DNA from: QVMM01 sp047030855
GTDB taxonomy: Bacteria; Bacteroidota; Bacteroidia; Bacteroidales; Dysgonomonadaceae
Assembly: GCA_047030855.1 (NCBI GenBank)
Contig: JBKYIJ010000008.1
Span: 248,001 to 312,000, forward strand
Length of the DNA stretch: 64,000 bases
Reading direction: 5' to 3'
Both the position numbers and the translations under genes were made by a program. Each line of letters starts with the position of its first letter. The first letter of the stretch is position 1. Positions 8,393 to 16,859 of the stretch are shown here, in pieces. The notes under the pieces are model-generated. The model did no database searches and was not told the origin of the DNA. It was given only the letters and a program-made list of their open reading frames with translations.

Positions 8393-8827
8393 TTATACCA
8401 AATCTGATATCGCCAACGCTAAATCTCCCAAATCGCAAACAATATCATCATAGATTTTATACATTAACTCAGGCTCTTGCTTAATTGGTTGGTAAACAAG
8501 CACATGTTTTCCTGCACCTTTCATCCATCCTGCTTCTGTATTTGCCGAACGTCCACAAGGTAAAACCATCACACATACATCAGCCCACTTCATCCCATCG
8601 AAATCAGAGTTAAAACCATTTTCCGATATTGGATGAGTTAGGGCTTCTTTATATTGAAGTGTAGACCAATCCTCCCAATTCGGATCAATATCACTCCAAG
8701 CAAAACCTCCTTTACCGTGTGGTGGGTTCCTAAAGTCATAAACTTCATGACCTTTTTCTATTAAATACTGTACAACCTTAGGTTGATAAGGGTTGCGCCA
8801 ACTACTTGCTACATATATTTTAGCCAT
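8393..8827 (-). CDS. Nucleoside 2-deoxyribosyltransferase-like protein
   Basis: 144 residues with the Rossmann-like start MAKIYVASSWRNPYQPKVVQ, a core segment WADVCVMVLPCGRSANTEAG, and a late GKHVLVY strand. The pattern I-Y-x-A-x-x-x-R...V-x-V-L-P-x-G-x-S/A-x-x-E-x-G is that of the nucleoside 2-deoxyribosyltransferase/MazG-adjacent family, which acts on deoxynucleosides or sugar nucleotides; the Glu in NTEAG is the expected nucleophile. It lies near a HAD phosphatase, suggesting work on the nucleotide pool or base modification. Confidence 0.7.
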   Translation of the reverse strand: MAKIYVASSWRNPYQPKVVQYLIEKGHEVYDFRNPPHGKGGFAWSDIDPNWEDWSTLQYKEALTHPISENGFNSDFDGMKWADVCVMVLPCGRSANTEAGWMKGAGKHVLVYQPIKQEPELMYKIYDDIVCDLGDLALAISDLV

Positions 8828-8843
8828 AATTCTTTTTATTTAG

Positions 8844-9203
8844 TTATTCGTTTTCTTCAAACAGCGACTGCATCTTTTCCTGATTTTCCCAAGCTAACAA
8901 AGCATAAGAAAGCTCCTGCGTATCCCAATTGATATACGGTTTGTTTTTGTACATCTTTTTGAGAATATCCTTTGTCTCCCGTGCCGAGTAACCTGTATCA
9001 AGCCTTGCAATCCACTCGTTTATCTGGTTCAACTTAATTATTTTTATATCCACCACTTTAGCTTTGCCTTTCGGGTATCCCGACATGGAAACCTCGAAAC
9101 GGGCGCCTTTGTAGTATTTCTCATCGTTACGCAGGCGAAGTGTTGTAAAGCACCTGCACCGCAGCTTATTATTCCAGTTATATGAAAAATCCAGTTTATC
9201 CAT
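8844..9203 (-). CDS. Hypothetical phage protein, possible ASCH-like fold
   Basis: 119 residues: FTTLRLRNDEKYYKGARFEV followed by SGYPKGKAKVVDIKIIKLNQ and a C-terminal helical tail. The sequence of an initial T-x-R-L, a G-x-x-F-x-V strand and then a K-A-x-V-x-D strand is reminiscent of ASCH/PUA-like RNA-binding domains found in phages. I consider this only a fold-level guess. It belongs to the leftward early operon. Confidence 0.5.
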   Translation of the reverse strand: MDKLDFSYNWNNKLRCRCFTTLRLRNDEKYYKGARFEVSMSGYPKGKAKVVDIKIIKLNQINEWIARLDTGYSARETKDILKKMYKNKPYINWDTQELSYALLAWENQEKMQSLFEENE

Positions 9204-9214
9204 ATCGTTACTAT

Positions 9215-9580
9215 TTATGCGAATCCTGTATCAAAGTGGTTCTCCTTCAGTACATACTTGTAAATCTCCTCCCAAGTGGGCAGTCCACCTACCTGTTTAT
9301 CATCTACATACAAATCAGCCGAAACCTTGCGGGTTGTGCCGCCGTACTTGGCTTTGTTCTCAGGCTCGTGATCGTTTACTCTATCGAAGGGAATATCTTG
9401 CGACAAAAGCCAATTAATCGCCTCGAGCAAAACATCGCCCTCTCTGCAAGTCCAAATGATCAGGTAATGCCCGTCCTCCTTGAGTTTTTGCATGTATTCC
9501 CTTGCGCCGGGACGCATATCTCCGATACTTGGATATGCGCCCGTATGCAATGTCCCATCAAAATCTACTGCGATAGTCAT
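9215..9580 (-). CDS. HAD-superfamily phosphatase
   Basis: 121 residues beginning with the HAD motif I MTIAVDFDGTL (nucleophile Asp7, general acid Asp9). Motif II is IIWTCREGD, and a motif-III/IV-type acidic pair is in DLYVDDKQVGG. It is a compact cap-less hydrolase, likely acting on small phosphorylated metabolites such as nucleotides. It overlaps the downstream end of the zinc-ribbon gene by four bases. Bacteroides phage and ICE regions often carry such a hydrolase near nucleotide enzymes. Confidence 0.75.
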   Translation of the reverse strand: MTIAVDFDGTLHTGAYPSIGDMRPGAREYMQKLKEDGHYLIIWTCREGDVLLEAINWLLSQDIPFDRVNDHEPENKAKYGGTTRKVSADLYVDDKQVGGLPTWEEIYKYVLKENHFDTGFA

Positions 9581-9861
9581 AGTTCACAAACTTTAGCAGC
9601 TATTTCTGAAGCTAAATAAGAAGTATATCCTCCCTCTTCGCTAACTTCCTCTGTTACAACCTCACGCGCCAACCATTGACCATTCGTTTTAATAGCCTGA
9701 ACCGTTGCTGATAAACCGTTCTCTTGGTTGATTACTACTATTGTATATTTTTCGTCGCCCATTGTACTACTAATTTTTAGCGGTGTGCCGAATGCTAACC
9801 TATTCCAACATATCTGGCAAAAGGAGCCTGTTATTATTCGATTGCAATGCACACACCGCAT
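9577..9861 (-). CDS. Zinc-ribbon-like small phage protein
   Basis: 94 residues with an N-terminal four-cysteine cluster MRCVHCNRIITGSFCQICW (C-x2-C ... C-x2-C), a likely zinc ribbon. The rest has a double-stranded-RNA-binding-like alternation (YTIVVINQENGLSATVQAIK). It overlaps the HAD gene by four bases. Function unknown. Confidence 0.55.
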   Translation of the reverse strand: MRCVHCNRIITGSFCQICWNRLAFGTPLKISSTMGDEKYTIVVINQENGLSATVQAIKTNGQWLAREVVTEEVSEEGGYTSYLASEIAAKVCEL

Positions 9862-9866
9862 GGTTA

Positions 9867-10055
9867 TTAATTATTTATGTGTTTACCATCTTTGTCTACT
9901 CTATAATAATCGTGTGCGCCACAACGAGGGCAAGTTGAAATATAAACTTCGATATCAGGAAAATCTTTATCCCTCTTTTTACCTCGATCTGCGTATGGGT
10001 GTGCATTTCTGCACCTACAGCATTTACAATATTCTGTCATTTGGTATCCCATCAC
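9867..10055 (-). CDS. Small zinc-finger-like phage protein (62 aa)
   Basis: Contains CKCCRCRNAHPYADRG followed by TCPRCGAHDYYRV: two cysteine pairs spaced as in a zinc ribbon. Alternative starts at internal methionines (residues 2 and 6) are possible. It overlaps the upstream gene by four bases. No specific role can be read from the sequence. Confidence 0.5.
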   Translation of the reverse strand: MMGYQMTEYCKCCRCRNAHPYADRGKKRDKDFPDIEVYISTCPRCGAHDYYRVDKDGKHINN

Positions 10056-10339
10056 TCATCCTCCTTTTTTGAGTCTTTAGCTATTGATCTTGATAACTGC
10101 ATGCAGAGCCTATTTGCTATATGATTGAAAGCTAAATAATCTCCCGCACTCTCACCTGTCAAATGATTATACATCATGGCAGGCGTGACGCATCCGATAG
10201 CGGTAATAAATTCTGTGGCAAACTCCTCCAACTCTTCCGAAGGTATATGACAATCGGAATCCTCCTCAAAAACGGCTTGTATAGCTGAGTTTAGAGTTAA
10301 TGCAAACTGTTGTACTTTGTTGTAATCCATTTTATTCAA
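10052..10339 (-). CDS. Hypothetical phage protein (95 aa, acidic)
   Basis: Acidic helical protein with SAIQAVFEEDSDCHIPSEE and AMMYNHLTGESAGDYLAFNH. The gene is in line with the operon, ends overlapping the next by four bases and begins 24 bp after the DUF3164 stop. No family recognised. A second in-frame ATG nine bases further in could be the true start. Confidence 0.5.
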   Translation of the reverse strand: MNKMDYNKVQQFALTLNSAIQAVFEEDSDCHIPSEELEEFATEFITAIGCVTPAMMYNHLTGESAGDYLAFNHIANRLCMQLSRSIAKDSKKEDE

Positions 10340-10363
10340 TATTTAGTTATTCGTAATTTCAGA

Positions 10364-11110
10364 TTAAGATTCGTGTATTGAAATAAAGTCCAACACATCA
10401 ATATTGATAGTTTCTACCATTTGAGCATGTTCTACGGCATTCAAAGCGAGGTTTACTGCCTCTGTCATTCCCAAGTATACCGGCTGCCAAATATTTAGAT
10501 CGTCTTTATATTGAGCCTTGATATACTGTTTGGATATTGCCGGGCGATAAGCAGCTTCAATAATTTGCACCCCGTCCATAAACTCGGCATTTTTGCTATC
10601 CTCCGCCATTTTGCGTAACTGTAATACTCGGGATGCCTTCAGGGTTCCTGTCTTGCCATCCTTAGCTAACAATCGAAGCACGGCATTGACAAGTGTTTTT
10701 GTATCCTCGTCTTTGGCAAGTGATGAAATATAGTCATGCACTTTCTGTATCCCTTCGTTTACTGTATCGTCGTAGTCGTCGGTCACATTGTATCCCAATA
10801 GAATGCGAAGTTTACCATCGCTTGTGGTAAACATGTGCGACTGTTGCCCCTCTTTCACGCCGTACAATTTGGCTTTTAACTCAAGTGCCTCATTAAACTC
10901 GTCGTAGATGCGTTTCTTTATGGCTCCCAACAGTACAGAGACCGCTTTTGCGGATGGAAATACTCTGCGGATCGTTTCGTCTATAAGCTCCTTGTAAGCT
11001 TCTCGGTCAGATTGTTGCTGTGCAATCCGCTCCTTTTCTTTCTTTTCTGCCTGATAGGCTTCGAATTCTGCCTTTTCTTGAGGCGTCATTTCTACGGTTT
11101 GTTTTTCCAT
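10364..11110 (-). CDS. DUF3164 family phage protein
   Basis: I place the start at the ATG complementary to 11108-11110 (MEKQTVEMTPQEKAEFEAYQ), which avoids overlap with the next gene; a longer frame reaches 11,236. The 248-residue product has the DUF3164 layout: a charged coiled-coil N-terminus, then KRIYDEFNEALELKAKLYG, a core HMFTTSDGKLRILLGYNVTD and a C-terminal helical half with TLKASRVLQLRKMAEDS. DUF3164 proteins are typical of Mu-like phage early operons; their role is not established. Neighbours gp16 and PP-loop enzyme fit that context. Confidence 0.75.
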   Translation of the reverse strand: MEKQTVEMTPQEKAEFEAYQAEKKEKERIAQQQSDREAYKELIDETIRRVFPSAKAVSVLLGAIKKRIYDEFNEALELKAKLYGVKEGQQSHMFTTSDGKLRILLGYNVTDDYDDTVNEGIQKVHDYISSLAKDEDTKTLVNAVLRLLAKDGKTGTLKASRVLQLRKMAEDSKNAEFMDGVQIIEAAYRPAISKQYIKAQYKDDLNIWQPVYLGMTEAVNLALNAVEHAQMVETINIDVLDFISIHES

Positions 11111-11130
11111 AACTTGAAAAATATTAATGT

Positions 11131-11322
11131 TTATACTATATAATCTGACTTCCCGTGCGTTACTGCCGGCTGTTCGCCTTTCATTATGCAAACTTTGATA
11201 GATAGAGCGTTGAAGCGACTGATCAAACTCGACCATATTTTCATATTGCCCGCAAAAAGCAATCTGTCGGCAAGCATGTCCATCTCTTGATCTATTTCTG
11301 TTATGCTCCTATTTTCTTTCAT
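11131..11322 (-). CDS. Small hypothetical phage protein (63 aa)
   Basis: A short helical protein (ITEIDQEMDMLADRLLFAGN, then SRFNALSIKVCIMKGEQP) that fits neatly in the gap between the gp16 gene and the trimmed DUF3164 start, 4 bp after the gp16 stop. Real by position and spacing; function unknown. Confidence 0.5.
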   Translation of the reverse strand: MKENRSITEIDQEMDMLADRLLFAGNMKIWSSLISRFNALSIKVCIMKGEQPAVTHGKSDYIV

Positions 11323-11326
11323 AATT

Positions 11327-11806
11327 CTAGTTTAGATATGCGAGTGTTTGTAGCTCAGTCTCCAACAATATCTCGCCACGTTTAAAATCCTTTTGCTTTT
11401 TGGAAAACAGAAACGATATGTTTGCGAGCCTTTCGAGAGGTATCTTGTTAAAATCCTTGTATTCAGTTTGTCGGCAAGCAATCGCTTTTATTTTCTCTAT
11501 TCTCTCCCGGTAGCGGATGACATCCTGTTTCGATACTCGTCCGTATAGTATATCCAACCAACCTCCAACGGCTCCAAAAACACGGGTGCGAGCCTCCTGC
11601 ATCTTTATCTCCTTTTTGTTGGCATCCGATTGCAGTACATTGCACAAATGCTCCAACTCCTCCACATACAAGTCCTTGCTGCTTTCTACGCCGTAGTTAT
11701 TGGATAGCATCTCACGGCGATCCTCCTCCGTCATTCCGATCTTAGTACACAAAGTGTGGTACTTGCGGATAAGCCTTGATTTTTGTCTATCTGTCGCTGT
11801 TTTCAT
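11327..11806 (-). CDS. Mu gp16-like regulator (DUF1018)
   Basis: 159 residues: RQKSRLIRKYHTLCTKIGMT, EEDRREMLSNNYGVESSKDL, then a variable linker and a C-terminal basic helical part. The motif of an early K-x-x-x-H-x-L-x-x-x-x-x-M followed by Y-R/G-x-x-S-x-x-D-L is the DUF1018 signature. In Mu-like phages this early protein is annotated as regulatory. It overlaps the upstream PP-loop gene by four bases. Confidence 0.8.
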   Translation of the reverse strand: MKTATDRQKSRLIRKYHTLCTKIGMTEEDRREMLSNNYGVESSKDLYVEELEHLCNVLQSDANKKEIKMQEARTRVFGAVGGWLDILYGRVSKQDVIRYRERIEKIKAIACRQTEYKDFNKIPLERLANISFLFSKKQKDFKRGEILLETELQTLAYLN

Positions 11807-12753
11807 TGGAATAATATTTTTAATTGTTTATTTTCATCGGGTAACGATAACCCATTGATAGCTAGCACAGTTCTTAATGCCTCCCTGTATGTAATGCCAT
11901 CATTCAGGTAATCCATAAACATGCTGTAAGATTTAGGATATAAGTCATAAACTAACTGAAGCCTATTGTCCTCCTGAAATTGGCAACCAAAGCCACAAAA
12001 CATACATCCTGTTCTTTTTGCTCCTTTTGGATAAATCGGTGATATTGGAATTTTATATTTATCAATACAGAATGAAACATCATCGCCAATCCAAATAGAC
12101 ATGGGATGGCTGTTTATTCTTTTGGAGTTAAAAGAGTTGCATCCACCTCTGTTTATATATGAGTTTGCTCTTTGAGAACTTTCGTCTGCCATAATCCCAA
12201 GCATTGGGTGGAGCCCTGTTTCTTTATCATATATTTTAAATGGCTTTTTCTTTAGCTCATAACAGCATCTGTCGCTTATGTTAAATAGATTTATTAACCT
12301 CCAATACTTTCGAGGTATCTCTCCTTTGAATTTATATTTTGCTTTCTCTTCAGGAGTTAATAAACCCATTGCCCGTCGGGATTGTAAGCCGCTCGGGTTT
12401 TTCTGTACAGAGCGGATATATTGAGATATTTCTTTGCTGATAAGTGGAAAGCCATGTTTTGCAAAAACATCTTTAGGCTTCATTTCCGGGTATATAATCT
12501 CAACATTGTCAATACCACGCACAAACTTTACGATATCCGGATATTCGTTTCTTGTATTACAGAATACAGCTTTTACATTTGGGTATATCAGTCGAACCAA
12601 CCATAAAAGAACTGTGCTGTCACGTCCACCACTAAAACTCACATAGACATCCCCATCAAGGCGATTATAGAATTGCTCTATAACTCCTAATGCGTGGTCA
12701 ATCTTTTGATTAAGCGACCATGATTGTCTATATTTTAGTTCCTCGTATGTCAT
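11803..12753 (-). CDS. PP-loop (PAPS-reductase-like) enzyme of the phage
   Basis: Starting at the ATG complementary to 12751-12753 (MTYEELKYRQ) the protein has 316 residues; a longer frame to 12,816 would overlap the ATPase gene. The PP-loop is SFSGGRDSTVLLW (about 39-51), which adenylates a substrate. A conserved cysteine set follows: RCCYELKKKPF and a late KRTGCMFCGFGC, consistent with a metal or Fe-S site as in thiolation-type PP-loop enzymes. The family is common in phages; candidate roles include sulfur-based nucleic-acid modification, though the substrate is unproven. Confidence 0.8.
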   Translation of the reverse strand: MTYEELKYRQSWSLNQKIDHALGVIEQFYNRLDGDVYVSFSGGRDSTVLLWLVRLIYPNVKAVFCNTRNEYPDIVKFVRGIDNVEIIYPEMKPKDVFAKHGFPLISKEISQYIRSVQKNPSGLQSRRAMGLLTPEEKAKYKFKGEIPRKYWRLINLFNISDRCCYELKKKPFKIYDKETGLHPMLGIMADESSQRANSYINRGGCNSFNSKRINSHPMSIWIGDDVSFCIDKYKIPISPIYPKGAKRTGCMFCGFGCQFQEDNRLQLVYDLYPKSYSMFMDYLNDGITYREALRTVLAINGLSLPDENKQLKILFQ

Positions 12754-12757
12754 ATTC

Positions 12758-13399
12758 TTATATATTCTCAGCCCAACATTGATCGGCTTTTTCTTTCCAT
12801 ACATTGTAATATCCACGCTCCCCGAAGTATCGCCCCATCGATAAGGCTCTGTATCTGTCCACCTTTATTTTTAGCGTTGCCTCCTGAAATACAGTAGCGT
12901 CGGCTGTTTGCTCGGGAGTCCCGTTCGGCTTTACGTGGCATATTATTACTATTGTGATATTTGGGAATAGCTCCCTGAGTTCCTCTATCTGTTTTGAGGT
13001 TAGTCGTGCTTTCTTTCGGCTATCTATAATCGCTACGTGGGTGCGGGTGGTCTCGAGTTCTTTCTTTATTTCGGAGTAGGGGATCACTTCGTTTATCATT
13101 ACTACATTCTCCGCCACGTCCGTTACTCGCTCCCTGATTATGGCTTCTTGTAAAGGTTTGGAGACCTGCTCCTCGAAATTGTAAAACCTTACACGCATGC
13201 CAAGCTCCGCAAATACTTTGATCAGTTGCACGATAAAACTTGTTTTGCCACTACCGGGAGTCCCCGATACATACCAGATACCTCCTTTTTGTGGCTTCCC
13301 AAAAGCCAACTCCCACTCACCCGTAAAGTCCAACTCCGTGATATTGATACTCACGAAGTTGTTTATAGATGTCGCTCTTTGTCGTGCTTTCTTTGCCAT
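12758..13399 (-). CDS. RecA/KaiC-like AAA ATPase of the phage
   Basis: 213 residues with Walker A SGTPGSGKTS (about 45-54) after GGIWYVSG, and a Walker-B-like strand THVAIIDSRKKA. A further strand NITIVIICHVKPNGTPEQTA matches the sensor-1 H-V-x-K region of RadA/DnaB-type ATPases. It probably acts in phage DNA replication or transposition. It sits between MuB and the PP-loop gene in the early operon, 28 bp from MuB. Confidence 0.75.
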   Translation of the reverse strand: MAKKARQRATSINNFVSINITELDFTGEWELAFGKPQKGGIWYVSGTPGSGKTSFIVQLIKVFAELGMRVRFYNFEEQVSKPLQEAIIRERVTDVAENVVMINEVIPYSEIKKELETTRTHVAIIDSRKKARLTSKQIEELRELFPNITIVIICHVKPNGTPEQTADATVFQEATLKIKVDRYRALSMGRYFGERGYYNVWKEKADQCWAENI

Positions 13400-13427
13400 T
13401 TTTAAATACCGTTTAAACTTTCTTTAA

Positions 13428-14351
13428 TCACAGGTTAAATAGACTTTTAAATAGTTTCTCAGTAAGAGGAACTCCCATGCGGTTAGCCTCTTGCAGGGCA
13501 TATTCGAGGTAGTCATTCAACTCGCCGTAATTGTCGGCAAGGTTGGTTAGCAATACTTTAAGTCCCTCGTCCTCCACAAGCTCGAAAAATGGCTCGAAAT
13601 CGTTTTGATTGTCGATGTCCTTTATTTCTCGGATACCCGCTTTCAGGCGGCAATAGAACTGTGGCATACCCTCTATATCCTTATCACGCAGGGCTTCCAA
13701 TTTCTTTTTAAATTGAGGTGTGCCGACAAACGTTAGCGAGCAGGAGTCCTTTACAGCATCGTAGAGAGCCTTTGACATCCGAAGTACCGGGATAGTCATA
13801 TTCTCTGCCTCGTCGATAATAATATCAGGCTTACTGCCTTTCATTTTCTTATCGTTGAGCGTTTTAGATATTCTTTTCAGGCGAGCCACGTAGCTCCCGG
13901 TTGTATCAAGGTTAAGCAACTCGCACAATTCGTTTACAATATCTTTCAGGCGGTACAAACTGCTGACCGTGATGCGGTAGGTATCTTTGGGAACCTTTTT
14001 TGTAAAGCGGTCTACGGTATAAGTTTTGCCGTGGCGGGTTTTTCCTATCAAAACACGCACCCGTCCGCTTACTTTGGCATCCATCAACTCGGCATATAGC
14101 TGTAAGTATTGAGGAGTGTCCACATGCCTCCAAAAGAGCCTCTCGTACTGATAATTGATAGCTTTGGCTACTTTCTTGTAATAGCTATCCTTTATCGCCG
14201 TTTTGCCGATGTGGGTATTGCCGTTCTCTATTGCATTTATATACGAAACGTTGACTCCCGCCTTGGAAGCGATATCGTCCTGACTCAGAACGTTATCCTT
14301 ACGGTAGGCTTTTAGTGCCTCTTTGATATTGTCTTTAATTTGCTGTTCCAT
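13428..14351 (-). CDS. muB: MuB-like transposition ATPase
   Basis: 307 residues. An N-terminal helix-turn-helix (LSQDDIASKAGVNVSYINAI, about 22-41) is followed by an AAA ATPase with Walker A GKTRHGKT (103-110) and Walker B DIIIDEAEN (176-184). The order HTH then AAA and the location directly after MuA are those of MuB target-selection proteins, which coat target DNA, deliver it to MuA and stimulate strand transfer. It starts 30 bp after the MuA stop. Confidence 0.88.
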   Translation of the reverse strand: MEQQIKDNIKEALKAYRKDNVLSQDDIASKAGVNVSYINAIENGNTHIGKTAIKDSYYKKVAKAINYQYERLFWRHVDTPQYLQLYAELMDAKVSGRVRVLIGKTRHGKTYTVDRFTKKVPKDTYRITVSSLYRLKDIVNELCELLNLDTTGSYVARLKRISKTLNDKKMKGSKPDIIIDEAENMTIPVLRMSKALYDAVKDSCSLTFVGTPQFKKKLEALRDKDIEGMPQFYCRLKAGIREIKDIDNQNDFEPFFELVEDEGLKVLLTNLADNYGELNDYLEYALQEANRMGVPLTEKLFKSLFNL

Positions 14352-14380
14352 AATCGCTTAATATTTTGTTATTCTTTTAT

Positions 14381-16537
14381 TTAGTTCTCACTCAGGCTCA
14401 ACTCCAATAGTCTGGCTCTTTGTTTGTAAAACTCGTCCTTGTCCTCGGCTTCCTGAGCCTGCATTTGCTTCTCAGCCTTTTCGGCTTTCTTAATAGCTTT
14501 GCGAGCGGCTTTCTTTTGTTCTTCGATCTCGGTCATATTGCTGACCTCTTTTTGTATCTCGCCGATATCAATCGGTTTTTTACGCATGTTGATGCCTTTA
14601 GGTTTCGGAGCGTTCAGACCATGTTGGTTAGGATGCAGATCGTATTTCTCGAGGCGTTCGTTAGTTTGTTTCACATTGGCAATACGTTGGAGTTTGTTCG
14701 TGATCTCCATTTGACGGATAAACAGCTTGTCATCGTTGGTCTGCTCCTGAAGGTTGCGCTGTACTTTGATGTAAGGCTGTGCAAGCGTAACGAACCGCAT
14801 GCCCGAGGCATCTTTTTCGTAGAGCGCTACAATACTCATATCCTCCAAATCGTAACACACATAGAATTTGCGTCCGATATTTCTACGCATAAAGTCGTTG
14901 TCCGGCTCTCCATCGGCACTAAGTACCTCGTATTCGTATTTTGTATTTTTTACTTTGAATAGGATACCTGACGATCTGTATGTCGATGGGTCTTTGGTAG
15001 TTATACCGAACATGGTTATCATATCCAAAAAATCCACCTCTTGAGCCTTGTCGTTGGCACTCGTTTCGTACATTTCAATGCGTGGGATGCCTGTTGCGGG
15101 GTGTGGAGCATTGTTCCACTCCGTGCGTTTTTCCAAATAAACCTCTTTCACTCGCTCCAGAGTCGGTAGATTTTTCAGGTTGGCAAGGATAAACTCCATA
15201 TTCGCTCGGCTTTCTTTCTTATTTGTAGTAATATTTTGTCCTGTGAAGTACCACTCCTCCTTTAAATAGCCTGCCTGAAAGCGTCCGAAGGCACTCTCTA
15301 TTATTTTTGATTTACCGTTATATGGTGCGGTTTTTATAGCGTGGCGGGTGATTGTGGTCAAGAAACTGCCGTTCTCTAACTTCTTATGCCCGCCCTGATT
15401 GTCGAATCGAATTTCATAAGGTTTACATTTCGAGGTCTGTATCGCCATTTTGAATGCGAAAAACTGAGCTTCAAAGTCCTCCGTGCGACTGATGTAATAC
15501 CCGAGAAAACACTCGCTATACACGTCGATAACCTCGTAAACATTAGCGGTTTTAGTGTTGCCGTCTTTATCCTGATAGTAGAAATTGAGCTTCGTACCAT
15601 CTGAATACCAAAGAGAATCCCGAAAACTCGCCAATTTCGTTTTGTGTTGGCGTGTAAACTTCTCTTTATAAGATAACTCGCCGTAACGGGCGGCATGCCA
15701 TTTCTCTTCTATATCCGGGCGATACATATAATCACGAATGGCGACGCTGCTTTTTATCTTTTTCCACACCACCTCGCCCGCTTCACGGTTCCGTTCGTCG
15801 GCTTCTTTATTATACAGGGCGTGTAATTGTTCTATCGACACCACCACCTTTGGTACCCGTGCCGACCATTTGGCTACCAACCAATCGCCAACCTCCTCAG
15901 TTATAATACGAGTATTTTGGTTGCCCCATTTGCCCGATAATATTTCATCGTATCCGTACTCGATATAGTCTTCGAGCTTTATTCTTAATCGTTTAGGGTT
16001 TTTAGGTAGGTCGCACCTCCAATCTTTCGGTAGGTTTTGGATCGCCTTTGCGGCACGGCTCCAAAATTTGCCCGACAATGGGCGTTTATTACGACTCTTG
16101 CTACTTATTACATGCTCGTCCCATGCTTTTTTCAAAGCATTGAGCACAGCGGCATTGTTTGAGTATAGCAGTTGAACATCGTCCGGAAGACCTTTTTCGT
16201 TATCGTCGTATCCTACCTTATGTAGTTTAAAAAATTCTATTGCTTGGCTGTCAAGCTCCAAATATTCCATAATACCCTCTTTTTGAGATTCCACTTCAGG
16301 GTCGCCAAAACGTTCTTTAGCCAATTTCTTATATTTCGGTGGCAGGCTGTCAAATTCTATCAAGGCAGGAGTCTCATTACATCCTCTACGAACGATATTT
16401 AAGCTCTTTTTGCCCTCTCGCTTGTTTGTATATGCCAGTTTTCTATACATAGAAAGCGACATAATACCATCAGGATTGTCCTCTGAAATAATCAGCAGAC
16501 TGCCACTTATACATAATATGCCGTTGTATTCTTCCAT
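14381..16537 (-). CDS. muA: MuA-like DDE transposase
   Basis: 718 residues; performs strand transfer during phage integration and replicative transposition. The DDE triad is visible at D313 (LWYSDGTKLNF), D379 (EIRFDNQGGHK) and E414 (SKIIESAFGRFQ). The N-terminal part contains DNA-binding helices (SMYRKLAYTNKREGKKS), a mid region KFWSRAAKAIQNLPKDWRC, and the C-terminus is a lysine-rich coiled coil (EEQKKAARKAIKKAEKAEK), the usual site of MuB contact. It is preceded by the tRNA gene by 22 bp and followed by MuB. Length is close to Mu A. Confidence 0.93.
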   Translation of the reverse strand: MEEYNGILCISGSLLIISEDNPDGIMSLSMYRKLAYTNKREGKKSLNIVRRGCNETPALIEFDSLPPKYKKLAKERFGDPEVESQKEGIMEYLELDSQAIEFFKLHKVGYDDNEKGLPDDVQLLYSNNAAVLNALKKAWDEHVISSKSRNKRPLSGKFWSRAAKAIQNLPKDWRCDLPKNPKRLRIKLEDYIEYGYDEILSGKWGNQNTRIITEEVGDWLVAKWSARVPKVVVSIEQLHALYNKEADERNREAGEVVWKKIKSSVAIRDYMYRPDIEEKWHAARYGELSYKEKFTRQHKTKLASFRDSLWYSDGTKLNFYYQDKDGNTKTANVYEVIDVYSECFLGYYISRTEDFEAQFFAFKMAIQTSKCKPYEIRFDNQGGHKKLENGSFLTTITRHAIKTAPYNGKSKIIESAFGRFQAGYLKEEWYFTGQNITTNKKESRANMEFILANLKNLPTLERVKEVYLEKRTEWNNAPHPATGIPRIEMYETSANDKAQEVDFLDMITMFGITTKDPSTYRSSGILFKVKNTKYEYEVLSADGEPDNDFMRRNIGRKFYVCYDLEDMSIVALYEKDASGMRFVTLAQPYIKVQRNLQEQTNDDKLFIRQMEITNKLQRIANVKQTNERLEKYDLHPNQHGLNAPKPKGINMRKKPIDIGEIQKEVSNMTEIEEQKKAARKAIKKAEKAEKQMQAQEAEDKDEFYKQRARLLELSLSEN

Positions 16538-16559
16538 TTATTTACATTTTTGCTTTTGC

Positions 16560-16643
16560 GGAAAGTGCCGGATTCGAACCGGCGAACCTTTTACGGTTTA
16601 CAGTTTAGCAAACTGCTGCGATCAACCACTCTGCCAACTTTCC
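16560..16643 (-). tRNA. tRNA-Ser (anticodon GCT)
   Basis: An 84-nt cloverleaf on the minus strand: 7-bp acceptor stem GGAAAGT/ACTTTCC, T-arm GCCGG-TTCGAAT-CCGGC, anticodon arm GCAGT-TTGCTAA-ACTGT with anticodon GCT, and an extra arm AACC-GTAAAA-GGTT as in class II tRNAs. The D-arm TGGCAGAGTGGTTGATCGC is serine-like with one A-C mismatch in its stem. No CCA is encoded after the acceptor. It lies inside the phage early operon between the small proteins and MuA and is probably co-transcribed with them. Confidence 0.9.
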
Positions 16644-16652
16644 AATTGCCCA

Positions 16653-16859
16653 CTACTTGGGCTGTTTATTTAGTTGTTTATCCACCCAATTTTCAAAGCG
16701 ATCTACTTCTCGCATTGTTATTCTCTTATGTTTGTTTAGAAGCCATGATGAGAACCCAAACCATCCAACCACACACATTGCTATTACGGGATCATCCCCG
16801 GCGTAGCACAAGGGAACCCAAGAAAACAGCCAATTAAGAATTATGAGTTTTGCTTTCAT
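16653..16859 (-). CDS. Small phage membrane protein (68 aa)
   Basis: Two hydrophobic stretches (AKLIILNWLFSWVPLCYA and PVIAMCVVGWFGFSSWLL) followed by a basic tail ending NWVDKQLNKQPK. It overlaps the upstream gene by one base and lies next to the tRNA. Location argues for an early phage gene; no family recognised. Confidence 0.5.
   Translation of the reverse strand: MKAKLIILNWLFSWVPLCYAGDDPVIAMCVVGWFGFSSWLLNKHKRITMREVDRFENWVDKQLNKQPK

Noticed and set aside
11110..11236. Longer N-terminus of the DUF3164 protein
   Set aside because: The extra 42 residues overlap the 63-residue gene upstream and have no family similarity; the ATG at 11110 fits better.
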